Positions 30,702 to 42,855 of a DNA stretch of 64,000 nt are shown in pieces. The translations under genes were made by a program, and so were the position numbers. Every line of letters begins with the position of its first letter. Position 1 is the stretch's first letter. The DNA is from Rhynchopus sp. YZ270_cl-10 (lineage: Eukaryota; Euglenozoa; Diplonemea; Diplonemida; Diplonemidae), in contig OZ037899.1 in the NCBI GenBank assembly GCA_964035575.1, positions 682,001-746,000 of the forward strand. The letters run 5' to 3'. A model generated the notes under the pieces. The model had not been told where the DNA came from. It searched no databases and saw only the letters and a program-made list of their open reading frames with translations.

Positions 30702-33700
30702 ATGTCTTGGGGCGGGTTTAAGCTTGAGGCGTTGAGCGATATTTCGAATTTGGGGACAAATTTGACGGGCGCGTTGAATAGAGCTGCAGGGATTGATGAG
30801 GATGGCGAGGTGGTGGTGGTGGATGGGGAGGAGGGGGAGGAAGTGGAGGAGGTTGACATGAGTGATGAGGGGGACGGTGCGTGGGGGGCCACCCCGCTGC
30901 AGGGTGAAGATGAGGATGGGGAAAGAACGATGGCGCCGTTTCCAGAGCCTTCTCCTCCACCCCTAAATGACGACCTCGAAACCCTCAAGGTGCATGCATC
31001 GCAGACTGCTGCCCTCAAAATCGAGCTGCAAAGGGCAATCTCAGATCTTACTGCAGAGCAGAAGCAGAGTGCGGCACTGCGAAAACAGATTGACACAGCG
31101 CAGCAGGAGCATGATGAACAGCAGGTGGCATGTATTGGGCAAAGGAACCTCGCGCAGAGTGAAGCTGCTGCTGCAACGGAGGCACTGCAGTTACTCAAAG
31201 CGGAGCAAAATGGTGGAGGAGAAGGAGAAGGAGGAGGAGCGGAGCTGGCGAAAGCGCGCGCAGAGCTGGCAGAGGCGAAGGAGCAGCTGAGGGAGATCCC
31301 GCAGCTGAAGAGTACCATTGCAGAGCTCAGTGCAGGGGGTGTGCATGGAGGTGACGTAGAGCGGCTGGAAGCAGAGGCAGTAGAGTCTGCTAACAGAGTT
31401 GAAGCCCTCGAGGCAGAGCTTGCAGCACTGCAGGAAGGTGTGGCAGATGCAGAGGCTGTCCGCTGTGAACTCCAAGGGTTGCGGTCTCAGCTGGAGGAGA
31501 TTCCACAACTGAAGCAGACCATTGCTGCGTTGGAGGCTGCGCAGGAAGAGCATGGGGGTGAGGCAGTAGCGTTAGCTGATGCGCTCTCACAGATTGCGCA
31601 GCTGACTGCTGAGGCAAAGGAGGCTGGTGATGCTGTTACTGCATTGCGGTCTCAGGTTGAAGAGATTCCGCAACTGAAGCAAACCATTACTGCGTTGGAG
31701 GCTGCGCAGGAAGAGCATGGGGGTGAGGCTGCGGCGTTAGCTGATGCGCTCTCACAGATTGCACAACTGACTGCTGAGGCAAAGGAGGCTGGTGATGCTG
31801 TTACGACATTGCGGTCTCAGGTTGAAGAGATTCCACAACTGAAGCAAACCATTACTGCGTTGGAGGCGACGGCAGGGGACAGCACAGCGGCATTGGGAGA
31901 AGCAGGGCGGCTAGGAGCAGAGTTGGCTGCCTTGAGGGCGGAGGCTGCATCTGCTGGGGAGACTGCTGCGACGACTGTTGCGGACCTGCAGGAGGAGTTG
32001 ACGAAACTGCAGACTGCACATCAACACCTTACTGCAGAGAACGAGAGGCACGCTGCGGCGGAGGCAACAGCAACGGATCGGATCGCTGCCCTGGAGGCCC
32101 AGCTCTCAGCAGCATCAGAAGGGCAGTCGGAGCTGACCGCACAGTTACAATCAGAGCTGTCCACTGCGCAGGAGGCGAATACTACAGCAACACAACAGGT
32201 GGCGGCGTTGACTTCATCTCTTTCTGAGGTGGGGGCGGAGGTGGAAACACTGCAGGCGACTGTATCGGAGCACGAAGCTGCGGTCAACAAGGTGGAAGCG
32301 GAGTTGCAAGAAAGCGGGGCCCTACTCAACAGCGAACGCACTGCAGCAGAAGGGCTGCGTGGCGAGGCTGCCTCCGCTGCAGTACGCGAGGCAGCCTTGG
32401 CAGACGAGGTCGCCTCCCTCACAGCAGAGCTCGCTGCGGTTCCTATCCTGCGAGAGGAGGTGGCGACCCTGCAGGCCGCACTGCGCACAGCGGAGCACAC
32501 CGAGCAAAATGCCGAAGAGCTACAGGAGCGTTTGGCGGGGCTTGCGTCAGAAAAGGACGACTGTCTGCAGGAGATCAGCACCATACGTATGGAGCTGACT
32601 GAATGCATGGAGCGTCTTGAGCGGGCAGATCAGGTCAAGGCAACGTTAACAGCACAATTACGCGATGTGTCAGAAGGGACTGCAGAGGCGTCGAACCGCG
32701 AGGAGGCAATGTCCCGCAACATGAGCGCGCAACAGGCAGAGCTCGGCGTTGCCACTGTCGCGAACAACCAGATGCGGGCCTCCCTGCGCGAGCACCAGCA
32801 GACGAACGCGCTTCTCCAGGACGACCTCGATACCTGCAAGGCGGACCTGGCGCGGGCAGAATCCTCTCTCAAAAGCCTGCAACAACAACAAGAAGAGCAG
32901 ACACAACCACAACCCTCTCCGAGCAGTTCCTCTGGTGGCGGCGGCGGCGGCAACCGAAGGAAACGCGGTAAAGGAAAGGGTGGTGGTGGCGGTGGAGGAG
33001 GAGGAGGAGGTGGTGGTGCTGCTGCTACCCCCGCCGTAAGCATTGCCCTCGCCCAATGCGAAGGCAACCTCGCAGCTGCCAAGGAGAACATCCTCTCCTC
33101 AGAGCGGAAGGTGGAAGCGCTTACCGCAGACGTCGCCTCTCGAGACGAGGCTGTGGAGGGCCTGACTGCGCAGACGGAGCGGCTGAACGCACAGACCCAG
33201 GAGCTGGCCTTGGCGATGGAGGAAGGGGCGCGGCGGGAGGCGTCCCTGCAGGCACAGCTGGCGGAGCTGGAGGAGACGCTGTGCAGCAAGGCTGAGGCGT
33301 TCGAAGGGGTGCTTGCGCAGCGCAATGAGGAGAAGGAGACCTGCGACACAGAGCTGGCAGCACTCCGAGAGAAGCTTCTCGCAGCAGAGACCTCAGCGCA
33401 AGAGGCATTGCACGCACAGAGCACAGAGGATGCAGCGGTCTCTGAATTGAAAGAGGAAAAAGCGCTTCTCAACAACAGCCTTGCAGATGCATCGAACGAA
33501 ATCGCACGGTGCAAAGAAGAGATCGAAGGTTACTCCACAGAGATTGCTTCTCTCAAAGAAAAGCTTGTTGAAGTGGAGCAGGGGTCTGCGAATGCCGCAA
33601 ACATTGCAGAAGAGGTGGCGTCATTGAAAGAGGAAAAAACGCTTCTCAACAACAACCTTGCGGATGCATCCAACGAAATCGCACGGTGCAAAGAAGAGAT

Positions 33701-34939
33701 TGAGGGGTACACCACAGAGATTGCTTCTCTCAAAGAAAAGCTTGCTGAAGTGGAGCAGGGTTCTGCGAATGCGGACACTGCGTTGGAAAAGGTGCGTGCT
33801 GCCTTAGCAGAGTGTCAGGAGGAGGCTGCAGCCTTGCGGGAGGAGGTAGGGGTGGAGAGGACGGGGCGTGGCAGTGCTGAAGGGGAGATGGCTGCTTTGG
33901 GTGAGAGGCTGCGGGAGGCGGAAGAGGTCAGCGCTGCGAGGGGAGAGGAGCTGGCAGGGGTGGTGGCGGAGAAGGAGGCAGTGCAGGAGGCTCTGCAGAA
34001 GGCGCTAGCGCAGGTTGAGGCTGTGGTGGAGCAAGGGGAGCAGGCGAAGGAGAAGGGGCAGGAAGAGGAGGACGTCAGAGAGGCTCTCAAGGTTGCGGAG
34101 TCGCAAGTGATGGAGCGCGACGCACGAATCGCAAAAATGGAAGAAAAAAAGCAAGAAATTCGCGTAAAATGGAATGAAATGAAGGAGACACTCTCAGAAA
34201 AAGCAGCCTCTCTAGCCAAAGCAGAGACAGCCCTAGCGGAGATGCAGCAGAAGCATGCTGGGGTTGTCGTGGAGTTGCAGGAGGCGAAGGTGTGTTGGGT
34301 GGCGCTTAGAGAAACAAAAGGGCACTTTTTTTTTTTGTTTTGTTTTGTTTTAATGCTCACAGAGCCCTTACGACTCTCCTAAATTCATCTTTTGGGGCTC
34401 AGACTCGTCTATTTACTCGTCTCCACAACACAGGCCACCGCCGCCACATCGACGTCGGAGGCTGCCGACAGCTCACAGCAGATTGAGCAGCTCACTCTCC
34501 AGCTCAGCGCTGCCACACAGGTTTGTTGTTGTTGTTGTTTTTTTTGTTGAAAAACTTCGTTGTGTTTAGTGTAGCCCCCCGAGAATGAGTTCCGCTACAC
34601 TACACACGCTTTTTTAGAGATTTTCTCTGCCAATCGATCCCCTCACCTTCACAATTTAGGAGCGGGGGGGGATTTTTTTTTACCAACGTCGCTGTGCTTA
34701 ACCTTATATAATCACTCAAATGACCCCCACCTTTACAGGAGTCGTCTACCCTGCAAGAAACCATTGCAACGTCAAAACAAGAAAGCGCAAGGCTTCTCTC
34801 GGAAGCCACACGGCTGGAGGCGGAGGCAAAGAAGGTGTGCACACATGCCAACCCTTACTCATTTTTCAGATCAAGGTGACTAAACACAACCACCCCCCCC
34901 CCCCCCCCCCCAAGGGTGTAAATAAGCCGACTCCCGACT

Positions 34940-35037
<98 letters not shown>

Positions 35038-38000
35038 ATTTCCCAAGGTTACCGCATCATGGAAACAAGGAGATCCAAAAAAATCCTGTTCGAGCACTTT
35101 TGACCCTCTCCAGAGGGTGCATAGTGCATACACCCCCTTCTTAGCAACTGTAAATAACCGACTCCCGACTCCCGACTCCCGGACCCCCAGACCTTATTTA
35201 CACCCTTGCCCCCCCATTGACTGTACTCCCCAGAACCGACTATCCTTTTTTCCACCTTTTTTGTCCACAGGGTAGTAAAATTCTCAAAAAAAAAAAACCT
35301 CCACCCCTTCCCAGAGTGCCACCTCGCTGTCTGATGTGACAGCGGAGCTCACCACCGCACGCGGCATGCTGGACGACCTTCGCAATGAGTTCGGCGTCAC
35401 ACTTGCAGACAAAGACAAAAAGATCCTCGCCTTCCGCAAAGAACGCGACGCCCTGAAGGAGAAGATCCAGACCCTCACAACAAAGATGGACCGGCGTGAA
35501 CAGGCACTCAAATCCGAGGCAGGTGGGCAGGAGGAGCTCAAGCGCGAGGCCGAGGCGCTCTCACGACAGCTCGGGAAGGAAACGGAAAAGTCGCGTGGGC
35601 TTGCACGCGACCTAAAAACCGCAGAACAAGGTATCATAAAGAATACGTACTCAGTCCTTAGGTGTTTTTTTTTAGGTACACTGTGTCACGAGCGGGCTGT
35701 TGTATTTCAAGTCAAGGGTTTTTTCTCTATTCTAAATGACAACGCATTGCAACACCGAATTTACCTAGCGGAGGCCCTGTTGTAGTGTTTTTAGTGTGTA
35801 CGCCACGCTGGTCGATATTAGTTGTGTCCAGCCACCTCCAGTTCCATTTCTGCTGCCCGCACCACGGGCATTTGACTCTGGTCACTCTGGTGCCTCAGTG
35901 CTTTGTCCACATCGATGTAGACACGCTCGACTTCGTCGACATCTATGTACTCCCGCTGGTCGACATCGATGACCTGGTCAGCCATTTTCTGGGGTGTGTG
36001 TATTCGCGAGTTCCGAACAAGGTAAGGGTCTTGTGAGAGTGGAGGGTGATGGTGTTTGCTTTTTCTATTGTATGGCGCTACAGTCATTACAGTGCTGCAG
36101 TGGGAACATGTAATAACTACCCGCTTGCACCGAAGCCTCCTGAGAAAAAGGGGCAATGCACGGAAGTATCGATGTAAGTATATCAATATCACATAGCTAG
36201 CAACACAGCGCCGCAGGCGCACGGTACGCTACTTTTACCCTTTTTAAAAAAGATTGCACCACCCCCCTTTTCTTCCACTTCTTTTGGCACAGCGAGCCAA
36301 ATGCTCGGCACGGTGGGGTCGCATGACCACGGGGGGTCATCTACAACCTCCAAAACCCCATTTTTCTTGGGGGGGTCCATGGTCCCCCCCAAACCCCTGT
36401 AAAAATCCGGATTTTTCTGGGAAAAATATTGGGGGGGACCATGGTCCCCCCCGGTCCCCCTTGGCGGAAACCCTGTACACGTAGTGTTATTAGAAACTCG
36501 AGTAATAAAGCCAACGTTTAATCGCCTGATACCGACTATTTTCTCCTCCCCTTTAAAAATCACTTGCGCCAAAATTCAGATCTCATACACTGTTTTTTGG
36601 CTGCGTTCAACGAAAATAATCTTCCCCCCTTTTTCTAGTCGAGTAATCAAGATCAGTTGGCGACTGTAAGAGTCGAGTTTTTCTTTACTTTGGCTATATT
36701 GTGGGGTTGCATTTCTTCTCTAGGTCGAAACAACCCGACACCCCCCCTTACCCACCAATAGATCTCGAAGCTGCACGCGAGTCGCTCTCTCAGTGCAAAG
36801 GCAAGGAGCAGCAGTGGCACGACCTGAAGGCGCTCTACGAACGCAAGGAGGAGGAGCTGCGTGAGGAGGTTGCCAACGCAGAGCGCCGCTGCATCGAGTA
36901 CGGCAAGGCTGTCAACGAGGCGGAGGCGCGCCTGGCAGAGTGCGAGACTGCGGTATGCCTTATCACACCACCCCCCACCTACCCCTCCAGCTCACTACGA
37001 TCGATGCAATATTTTCATCTTACATTACGTTCTTCTTTAAGATTTTGGCCGTAAAGAGGTTTCCTCTTGGAGCATACTATCAACAGAATATTACTTCATA
37101 AAAATTCTTACAGCTCTCGGAAGGACGTCGTGAGCTGTCTTCGAAGGAACGCAACCAAGAGGTGGATGCAGAGCGGCGTGAGCTGGAGGTCTTGCGGGAG
37201 AGGAAGGAGATGGAGACCGAGGCGGCGCAGCTGAGGATGGAGATGAGCGAGGCGTTGCTGGAGGCGGATAAGCGGATGAGGCAGCTGTCGCAGGAGGTCC
37301 AGGATGCGAAGCTGCGTGCTGCGCGCGCCGAACAGCAGCTTGTCGAAGCGGGCGACATGGTGCCCGAAGCCACCCGCCCCCTGCTCCGCCAAATAGACGA
37401 CCTCGAAGCCGCCTTCCAACCCCTCCAACACGACCTCGCAGAGCAACGCGCCACCACACAACACCTCAACACCCGCATCGCAGAGCTTCTCTCCACCACG
37501 GAGACCCTCTCTGCAGACAACAGCACCCTCCAGACGCAGTGGAATGAGGTAGGCGCAGTGCACGCAAAGGCGCTGCAAGCACTACGTGACAAACACGCCA
37601 AAGAGATGCTCGACCAGCAACACGACACAGAGCAGCGGGAACGCGAGATGGCAGCACTCCGCAGGGCAGACTCTGACCATCGCAGGCGGGTGGAGGAGAG
37701 TGCGGAGCGTGTTCGCATCTTGGAGGAAGAGGCGGCTGTGGGGGCAGCCATGCCCACCCCGCAAAGAGCAACCCCAATCCTTACGCCAGCAGAAGCAGTG
37801 GTCGCACCGCCGGTAGCACCATCCCCAGCACCGTCGCTCAGCGACGCTCGGAGCGCTACACCATCTGAAATGGATAAATACCACCACCTTCAGCAAGAGC
37901 TTCACCGTTATGTAGTTGAAAACGCTGCCCTGAAGAAGACCACTGCAGGTGCCACAACCCTGCAGTCGCGTTACAGAGAGCTGCACAAAAGCCACGAAGC

Positions 38001-38118
38001 GATGCTGCAGCTCTATGGCGAAAAGGAGGAGGAGTGCACTGCGATGAAGACGAAGTTTGCAGAGGCGGAGGCAGGGTTCAAACGCCAGATGGACTTCTTC
38101 ATTGAGAAACTCAAATAG
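30702..38118 (+). CDS. TMF1: TMF/golgin family coiled-coil protein, six exons
   Basis: Exons 30702-34289, 34434-34520, 34739-34834, 35315-35630, 36762-36952 and 37114-38118 join in frame to 1760 residues; all introns are GT-AG, phase 0 except intron 4 (phase 1, completing a GAT codon). The N-terminus MSWGGFKLEALSDISNLG resembles the MSW start of TMF golgins. An acidic linker, more than 1200 residues of heptad coiled coil and a poly-Gly insert (near 750-770) follow. The last 80 residues (about 1682-1760) contain LQSRYRELHKSHEAMLQLYG then EKEEE, the hallmark of the TMF_TATA_bd domain that in animals and fungi (TMF1, Sgm1) binds Rab6 at the Golgi. Internal duplications show as three 55-residue units (near 31499, 31664, 31829) and two 59-residue units (33447, 33624). 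Golgi tethering is inferred from the family. Intron 4 (1131 nt) is full of repeats. Confidence 0.82.
34942..35036 (+). repeat. (CCCCGA)n microsatellite in intron 3 of the TMF gene
   Basis: About 16 hexamers, preceded by CGACTCCCGACTCCCGA variants and a 14-18 base C run at 34893. A second short CGACTCC array is at 35158-35190. Confidence 0.85.
35673..35726 (+). repeat. Short structured repeat H3 inside intron 4 of the TMF gene
   Basis: TTTAGGTACACTGTGTCACG, AGCGGGCTGTTGTATTTCAA, GTCAAGGG, T run. It starts right after a T-run plus AG, so it could be mistaken for an exon start. Confidence 0.65.
35818..36030 (-). other. Antisense reading frame in intron 4, unknown
   Basis: A GC-richer block inside the intron reads on the minus strand as an acidic peptide with two related units (DQREYIDVDEVERVYIDVDK) ending VAGHN and a stop. 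It has no clear start or splice sites. It may be a relic of an inserted sequence or a chance frame. H10 (inverted, 36195-36245) and GGGGGACCATGGTCCCCC palindromes (36366, 36432) lie further along the intron. Confidence 0.25.
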
Positions 38119-38140
38119 AAAGTATTTTTTAAAAACAGCA

Positions 38141-38332
38141 GTCAAATTCTAAAAAGATTTGAGGCAAGCGCTGCGGGCAAACAAAAACAAAAACAAAAAA
38201 AAAAAAAAACGGATTGAAAAAAATACAGAAGTTCGTTCTTCGAGGGACTCATTTAACCTCAACATTTTTCAGTTATTTTTTCATCTTTTTGTTTCCCGGA
38301 TTTGAGCGCAAAAATATAAGACCCGATCTTTC
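38141..38332 (+). repeat. Repeat R9, copy 1 (pair with 61903)
   Basis: AATTCTAAAAAGATT(T)GAGG, GCTGC(A)GGGCAAACAAAA, CGGATTGAAAAAA, a 100-bp spacer and CGGATTTGAGCGCA...AGACCCGATCTTT are shared with 61903-62087, including the order of all blocks. Origin unknown. Confidence 0.65.
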
Positions 38333-38583
38333 TTTTTGTTGGGAAAATCCGAAATACTGAACGAAAAACCCTTTTTGTCGAAGTAACAAAAAAAAAGGGA
38401 GAAACGGTGAGGGTGGTTCAAAGAAATATCTTTGTGGGGTTGGGAACATGGGGAGTGGGGGGGGGTGAAGGTGTGGAAGTAACAAAATATAATTTCCTTA
38501 ATAGAGAGATGAACGATGGGGGAGGGGGAAGGTTTTGTTTTTTTTGTGGTGAAACGTATCCCGATATATTTTTTTTTATTTGT

Positions 38584-38620
38584 TTAGGTGGCGCAGAGAG
38601 GCTTACGTTCATCTGTACAG
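38584..38620 (+). repeat. Short structured repeat H1
   Basis: TTAGGTGGCGCAGAGAGGCT, TACGTTCATC, TGTACAG; ends in a (TC)n run instead of T. Confidence 0.5.
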
Positions 38621-39250
38621 CTAGTCTCTCTCTCTCTCTCTCTCTCTTTTTGGTGTCAAAAATAGAAACCGACGGTTCGATTATTTTGTCACTAAAAATA
38701 AAAATAAAAAACATTGCAGGTTTGTGTAGCGGTTGCACAGCAAAACAAAGGTTAGGAAGGGGGCTGTATACTTTAGATTTTTTTTCTTCTTCTTTTTTCA
38801 TACAACTTTCCTAAAAGGGGTTGGAATGGTGGATCAAGAACGCCACCAGATTGTGTGCTCGGGAGGAGCACATCTCAATGGACATTTTCTTCTCCAGATT
38901 GCGGCATTTTTGAATCGTTATTTCACAGTTTTGCCATACAATAAATAGTGTAGTTCTGGAGACTGGTTATTTGACACTTTATCTGCGTTTTCTGCCACCG
39001 GAAAGCAGCTTACCTTACCACCACCTGCTTTATTCCTTTGACTATTTTTTTTTTTAAACTGCAACAATCGTGACAATTGTTTGCTCGCAAAAAGAAAGAA
39101 AAAAACACCCCACCACCAATACCCCTTCTCTAAACCATGTGCCCTTCATGTGCGGCTCTTCACATAGAGTGAACATTACCCAACATCCGTTCCACACCAC
39201 GTACACCATTGCAGACACCTCGTCCACCTTACACTTTACACTTTCACACA

Positions 39251-40033
39251 ATGCCGCTTTTGCAGAAGGGCCTCGTGTTGGCGTCCCTTGTGGCCCTCTC
39301 CCAAGCCGACGAAGCTAAGGTGACCGTGACACAGGCAGAGGCAAAGGCAGATCTTAATGCGAACGCAGTCTCTGCGTCCCTCCCAATCCACCTCGAGTTC
39401 CTGTCCTCAGCAGGCAACCCTGCCTGGCCAGACATCAGCGCACCGACAGTGGTGTCCGGTGCACGTCTGCAGGACCCACCAGCACATCTGCGCCTGCTTC
39501 CAACAACACTGTCGAACTGGGACCTTGCTGCAGGGACGGAGGTGACGTACTCGTGCCCGAACGAGCCTTCCCTGATTGATGTGTGCGACGCATGGGTGTT
39601 CTTCTACGCGTGCCCGCAGAGCTGTGTGCGTACGTACCAGGGCGGCCTCCCAGGACTGCTTGCAGTGACCCCAGGATGGGAGAGGACGCAGTGCGCACCA
39701 CGCTTCACAACCGGTGCACCCGGCACCTCGTTCGTGCACCCGATGGGAAGCTTCAGGAAGCAGCTTGCACCAGGAACATCAACGACGTTCACGCTGCCTG
39801 CCAACGCAGAGTTTGTTGCCTTTGGTATTGACAAGGACGGTGTGGACTGCACGCAGCACCTCACTGTAGGTGCATGCCCTGTTGCGGGAGGACGCTGCAC
39901 CTGGGACGGGTCCTCGTGCAAGAACAACAACTGCCAGGGCAGGTACGGCCCACCACCGCCGTGCACTGAGTGCCCGTGGGAGGGCCTTGTGTCGCGCCCT
40001 CCGTCTGACGGTCCCTTCACCGGTGTCCCCTAA
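39251..40033 (+). CDS. Secreted Cys-rich protein, tandem copy 1
   Basis: 260 residues with a signal peptide (MPLLQKGLVLASLVALSQA) and no membrane span or GPI tail, so probably secreted. The mature chain has Cys-containing motifs such as FFYACPQSC, CAPRF, DCTQH, CPVAGGRC and CTECPW, and a GTSFVHPMGSF segment. I recognise no family. First of three tandem copies (40548, 41861) that are almost identical in protein and DNA; this one lacks one Ala of the AAD after the signal peptide. The ATG lies after ACACTTTACACTTTCACACA, shared by the array. About 200 bp of 3' flank (CCGATCTCTGCCTACGGACA and following) is also repeated behind each copy. Confidence 0.85.
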   Translation: MPLLQKGLVLASLVALSQADEAKVTVTQAEAKADLNANAVSASLPIHLEFLSSAGNPAWPDISAPTVVSGARLQDPPAHLRLLPTTLSNWDLAAGTEVTYSCPNEPSLIDVCDAWVFFYACPQSCVRTYQGGLPGLLAVTPGWERTQCAPRFTTGAPGTSFVHPMGSFRKQLAPGTSTTFTLPANAEFVAFGIDKDGVDCTQHLTVGACPVAGGRCTWDGSSCKNNNCQGRYGPPPPCTECPWEGLVSRPPSDGPFTGVP

Positions 40034-40547
40034 GTCCTCTTGACAAAGAACAGCACCACAAGCAATCCAATATACAAAAGACATTCCTTCCTCACCACAC
40101 GGCATCCCTGTCCCCGATCTCTGCCTACGGACACGTAGAGTAGAGCCTTCCGGGACACTTTGCCACCCAGAGACCACACGCTCTCTGTCTCTGGGGTTCC
40201 TTTTCTGACAACCTAAGCCACATCCGTACCAACGGTGCCTTTATTCACATGATGTTTTGAACACATCACACTCTTTGCTTTTTGCCTTTTCCGTTTTAAC
40301 CTTTTAGACCACCCGTGTTTGTGTTCGTTTGTCAAATGTGTCTTTGTTTTATCCACATACTGGAAACTGAACACTGCGGGTGTTGCCGTTTGTTTTCTTT
40401 GGCATTTACCTGAGTGCCGAAATGAGCGGCAGCAATAAACCAAAAAAGTTTCCGTTGCTTTGCTTCTTTCGCCTTCCACACCGAATGACCTCTGCCTTAA
40501 CCACATTGCAGACACCTCGTCCACCTTACACTTTACACTTTCTCACA

Positions 40548-41333
40548 ATGCCGCTTTTGCAGAAGGGCCTCGTGCTGGCGTCCCTTGTGGCCCTCTCCCA
40601 AGCAGCTGACGAAGCTAAGGTGACCGTGACACAGGCAGAGGCAAAGGCAGATCTTAATGCGAACGCAGTCTCTGCGTCCCTCCCTATCCACCTCGAGTTC
40701 CTGTCCTCAGCAGGCAACCCTGCCTGGCCAGACATCAGCGCACCGACAGTGGTGTCCGGTGCACGTCTGCAGGACCCACCAGCACATCTGCGCCTGCTTC
40801 CAACAACGCTGTCGAACTGGGACCTTGCTGCAGGGACGGAGGTGACGTACTCGTGCCCGAACGAGCCTTCCCTGATTGATGTGTGCGACGCATGGGTGTT
40901 CTTCTACGCATGCCCGCAGAGCTGTGTGCGTACGTACCAGGGCGGCCTCCCAGGACTGCTTGCAGTGACCCCAGGATGGGAGAGGACGCAGTGCGCACCA
41001 CGCTTCACAACAGGCGCACCCGGCACCTCGTTCGTGCACCCGATGGGAAGCTTCAGGAAGCAGCTTGCACCAGGAACATCAACGACGTTCACGCTGCCTG
41101 CCAACGCAGAGTTTGTTGCCTTTGGCATTGACAAGGACGGTGTGGACTGCACGCAGCACCTCACTGTTGGTGCATGCCCTGTTGCGGGAGGACGCTGCAC
41201 CTGGGACGGGTCCTCGTGCAAGAACAACAACTGCCAGGGCAGGTACGGCCCACCACCGCCGTGCACTGAGTGCCCGTGGGAGGGCCTTGTGTCGCGCCCT
41301 CCGTCTGACGGTCCCTTCACCGGTGTCCCCTAA
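40548..41333 (+). CDS. Secreted Cys-rich protein, tandem copy 2
   Basis: 261 residues; differs from copy 1 by the extra Ala at the signal cleavage site and hardly at all elsewhere. Many differences that exist at DNA level are synonymous third positions. The distance from copy 1 start to this start is 1297 bp and to the next is 1313 bp, so the repeated unit includes about 515 bp of flanking DNA. The open frame extends upstream of 40548, but only the ATG at 40548 gives the signal peptide shared by all three genes. Confidence 0.85.
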   Translation: MPLLQKGLVLASLVALSQAADEAKVTVTQAEAKADLNANAVSASLPIHLEFLSSAGNPAWPDISAPTVVSGARLQDPPAHLRLLPTTLSNWDLAAGTEVTYSCPNEPSLIDVCDAWVFFYACPQSCVRTYQGGLPGLLAVTPGWERTQCAPRFTTGAPGTSFVHPMGSFRKQLAPGTSTTFTLPANAEFVAFGIDKDGVDCTQHLTVGACPVAGGRCTWDGSSCKNNNCQGRYGPPPPCTECPWEGLVSRPPSDGPFTGVP

Positions 41334-41860
41334 GTCCTCTTGACAAAGAACAGCACCACAAGCAATCCAATATACAAAAGACATTCCTTCCTCACCACAC
41401 GGCATCCCTGTCCCCGATCTCTGCCTACGGACACGTAGAGTAGAGCCTTCCGGGACACTTTGCCACCCAGAGACCCACACGCTCTCTGTCTCTGGGGTTC
41501 CTTTTCTGACAACCTAAGCCACACCCGTACCAACGGTGCCTTTATTCACATGATGTTTTGAACACATCGCACTATTTGCTTTGCTTTTTGCCTTTCCGTT
41601 TTAACCTTTTAGACCACCCGTGTTTGTGTTCGTTTGTCAAATGTGTCTTTGTTTTATCCACATACTGGAAACTGAACACTGCGGGTGTTGCCGTTTGTTT
41701 TCTTTGGCATTTACCTGAGTGCCGAAATGAGCGGCAGCAATAAACCAAAAAAGTTTCCGATGATTTGCTTCTTTCGCCTTCCACACCGAATGACCTCTGC
41801 CTTAACCACACCACACCATTGCAGACACCTCGTCCACCTTACACTTTACACTTTCTCACA

Positions 41861-42646
41861 ATGCCGCTTTTGCAGAAGGGCCTCGTGCTGGCGTCCCTTG
41901 TGGCCCTCTCCCAAGCAGCTGACGAAGCTAAGGTGACCGTGACACAGGCAGAGGCAAAGGCAGATCTTAATGCGAACGCAGTCTCTGCGTCCCTCCCAAT
42001 CCACCTCGAGTTCCTGTCCTCAGCAGGCAACCCTGCCTGGCCAGACATCAGCGCACCGACAGTGGTGCCCGGTGCACGTCTGCAGGACCCACCAGCACAT
42101 CTGCGCCTGCTTCCAACAACGCTGTCGAACTGGGACCTTGCTGCAGGGACGGAGGTGACGTACTCGTGCCCGAACGAGCCTTCCCTGATTGATGTGTGCG
42201 ACGCATGGGTGTTCTTCTACGCATGCCCGCAGAGCTGTGTGCGCACGTACCAGGGTGGCCTCCCAGGACTGCTCGCAGTGACCCCAGGATGGGAGAGGAC
42301 GCAGTGCGCACCGCGCTTCACAACCGGTGCACCCGGCACCTCGTTCGTGCACCCGATGGGAAGCTTCAGGAAGCAGCTTGCACCAGGAACATCAACGACG
42401 TTCACGCTGCCTGCCAACGCAGAGTTTGTTGCCTTTGGTATTGACAAGGACGGTGTGGACTGCACGCAGCACCTCACTGTAGGTGCATGCCCTGTTGCGG
42501 GAGGACGCTGCACCTGGGACGGGTCCTCGTGCAAGAACAACAACTGTCAGGGCAGGTACGGCCCACCACCGCCGTGCACTGAGTGCCCGTGGGAGGGCCT
42601 TGTGTCGCGCCCTCCGTCTGACGGTCCCTTCACCGGCGCACCCTAA
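41861..42646 (+). CDS. Secreted Cys-rich protein, tandem copy 3
   Basis: 261 residues, identical to copy 2 except for single replacements (VVPGAR for VVSGAR near residue 63; last residues FTGAP for FTGVP). Behind the stop the flank differs for about 100 bp (42647-42740) and then returns to the array's common 3' sequence (42755-42855), which marks an old rearrangement or a separate 3' end. The DNA that follows is pyrimidine-rich up to the next gene. Confidence 0.85.
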   Translation: MPLLQKGLVLASLVALSQAADEAKVTVTQAEAKADLNANAVSASLPIHLEFLSSAGNPAWPDISAPTVVPGARLQDPPAHLRLLPTTLSNWDLAAGTEVTYSCPNEPSLIDVCDAWVFFYACPQSCVRTYQGGLPGLLAVTPGWERTQCAPRFTTGAPGTSFVHPMGSFRKQLAPGTSTTFTLPANAEFVAFGIDKDGVDCTQHLTVGACPVAGGRCTWDGSSCKNNNCQGRYGPPPPCTECPWEGLVSRPPSDGPFTGAP

Positions 42647-42855
42647 GTGCAGGCGACCGATGCACATCGCGACGTTCGTTGTGCAGGGTGCCTGCAGCTT
42701 CTGAACGCAAAACACACAAATCAACGCAAAAGACATTTCTCCCTCTCCACACCACACGGCATCCCTGTCCCCGATCTCTGCCTACGGACACGTAGAGTAG
42801 AGCCTTCCGGGACACTTCGCCACCACGAGACCCGCACGCTCTCTGTCTCGAGGTT

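Larger units (their letters stand above)
38119..39250. other. Intergenic, repeats only
   Basis: Holds R9 (38141-38332), an H1 copy (38584), a (TC)n run (38623-38650) and AT-rich DNA. The last 60 bp before 39251 (GCAGACACCTCGTCCACCTT then ACACTTTACACTTT) are shared by all three genes of the following tandem array and are probably their 5' UTR or promoter. Confidence 0.6.

Noticed and set aside
30686-34360. Long minus-strand Ser/Ala-rich frames opposite the TMF gene
   Set aside because: They are complements of the GAG/GCA-rich coiled-coil codons; the + strand frame has heptads, splice sites and a recognisable domain.
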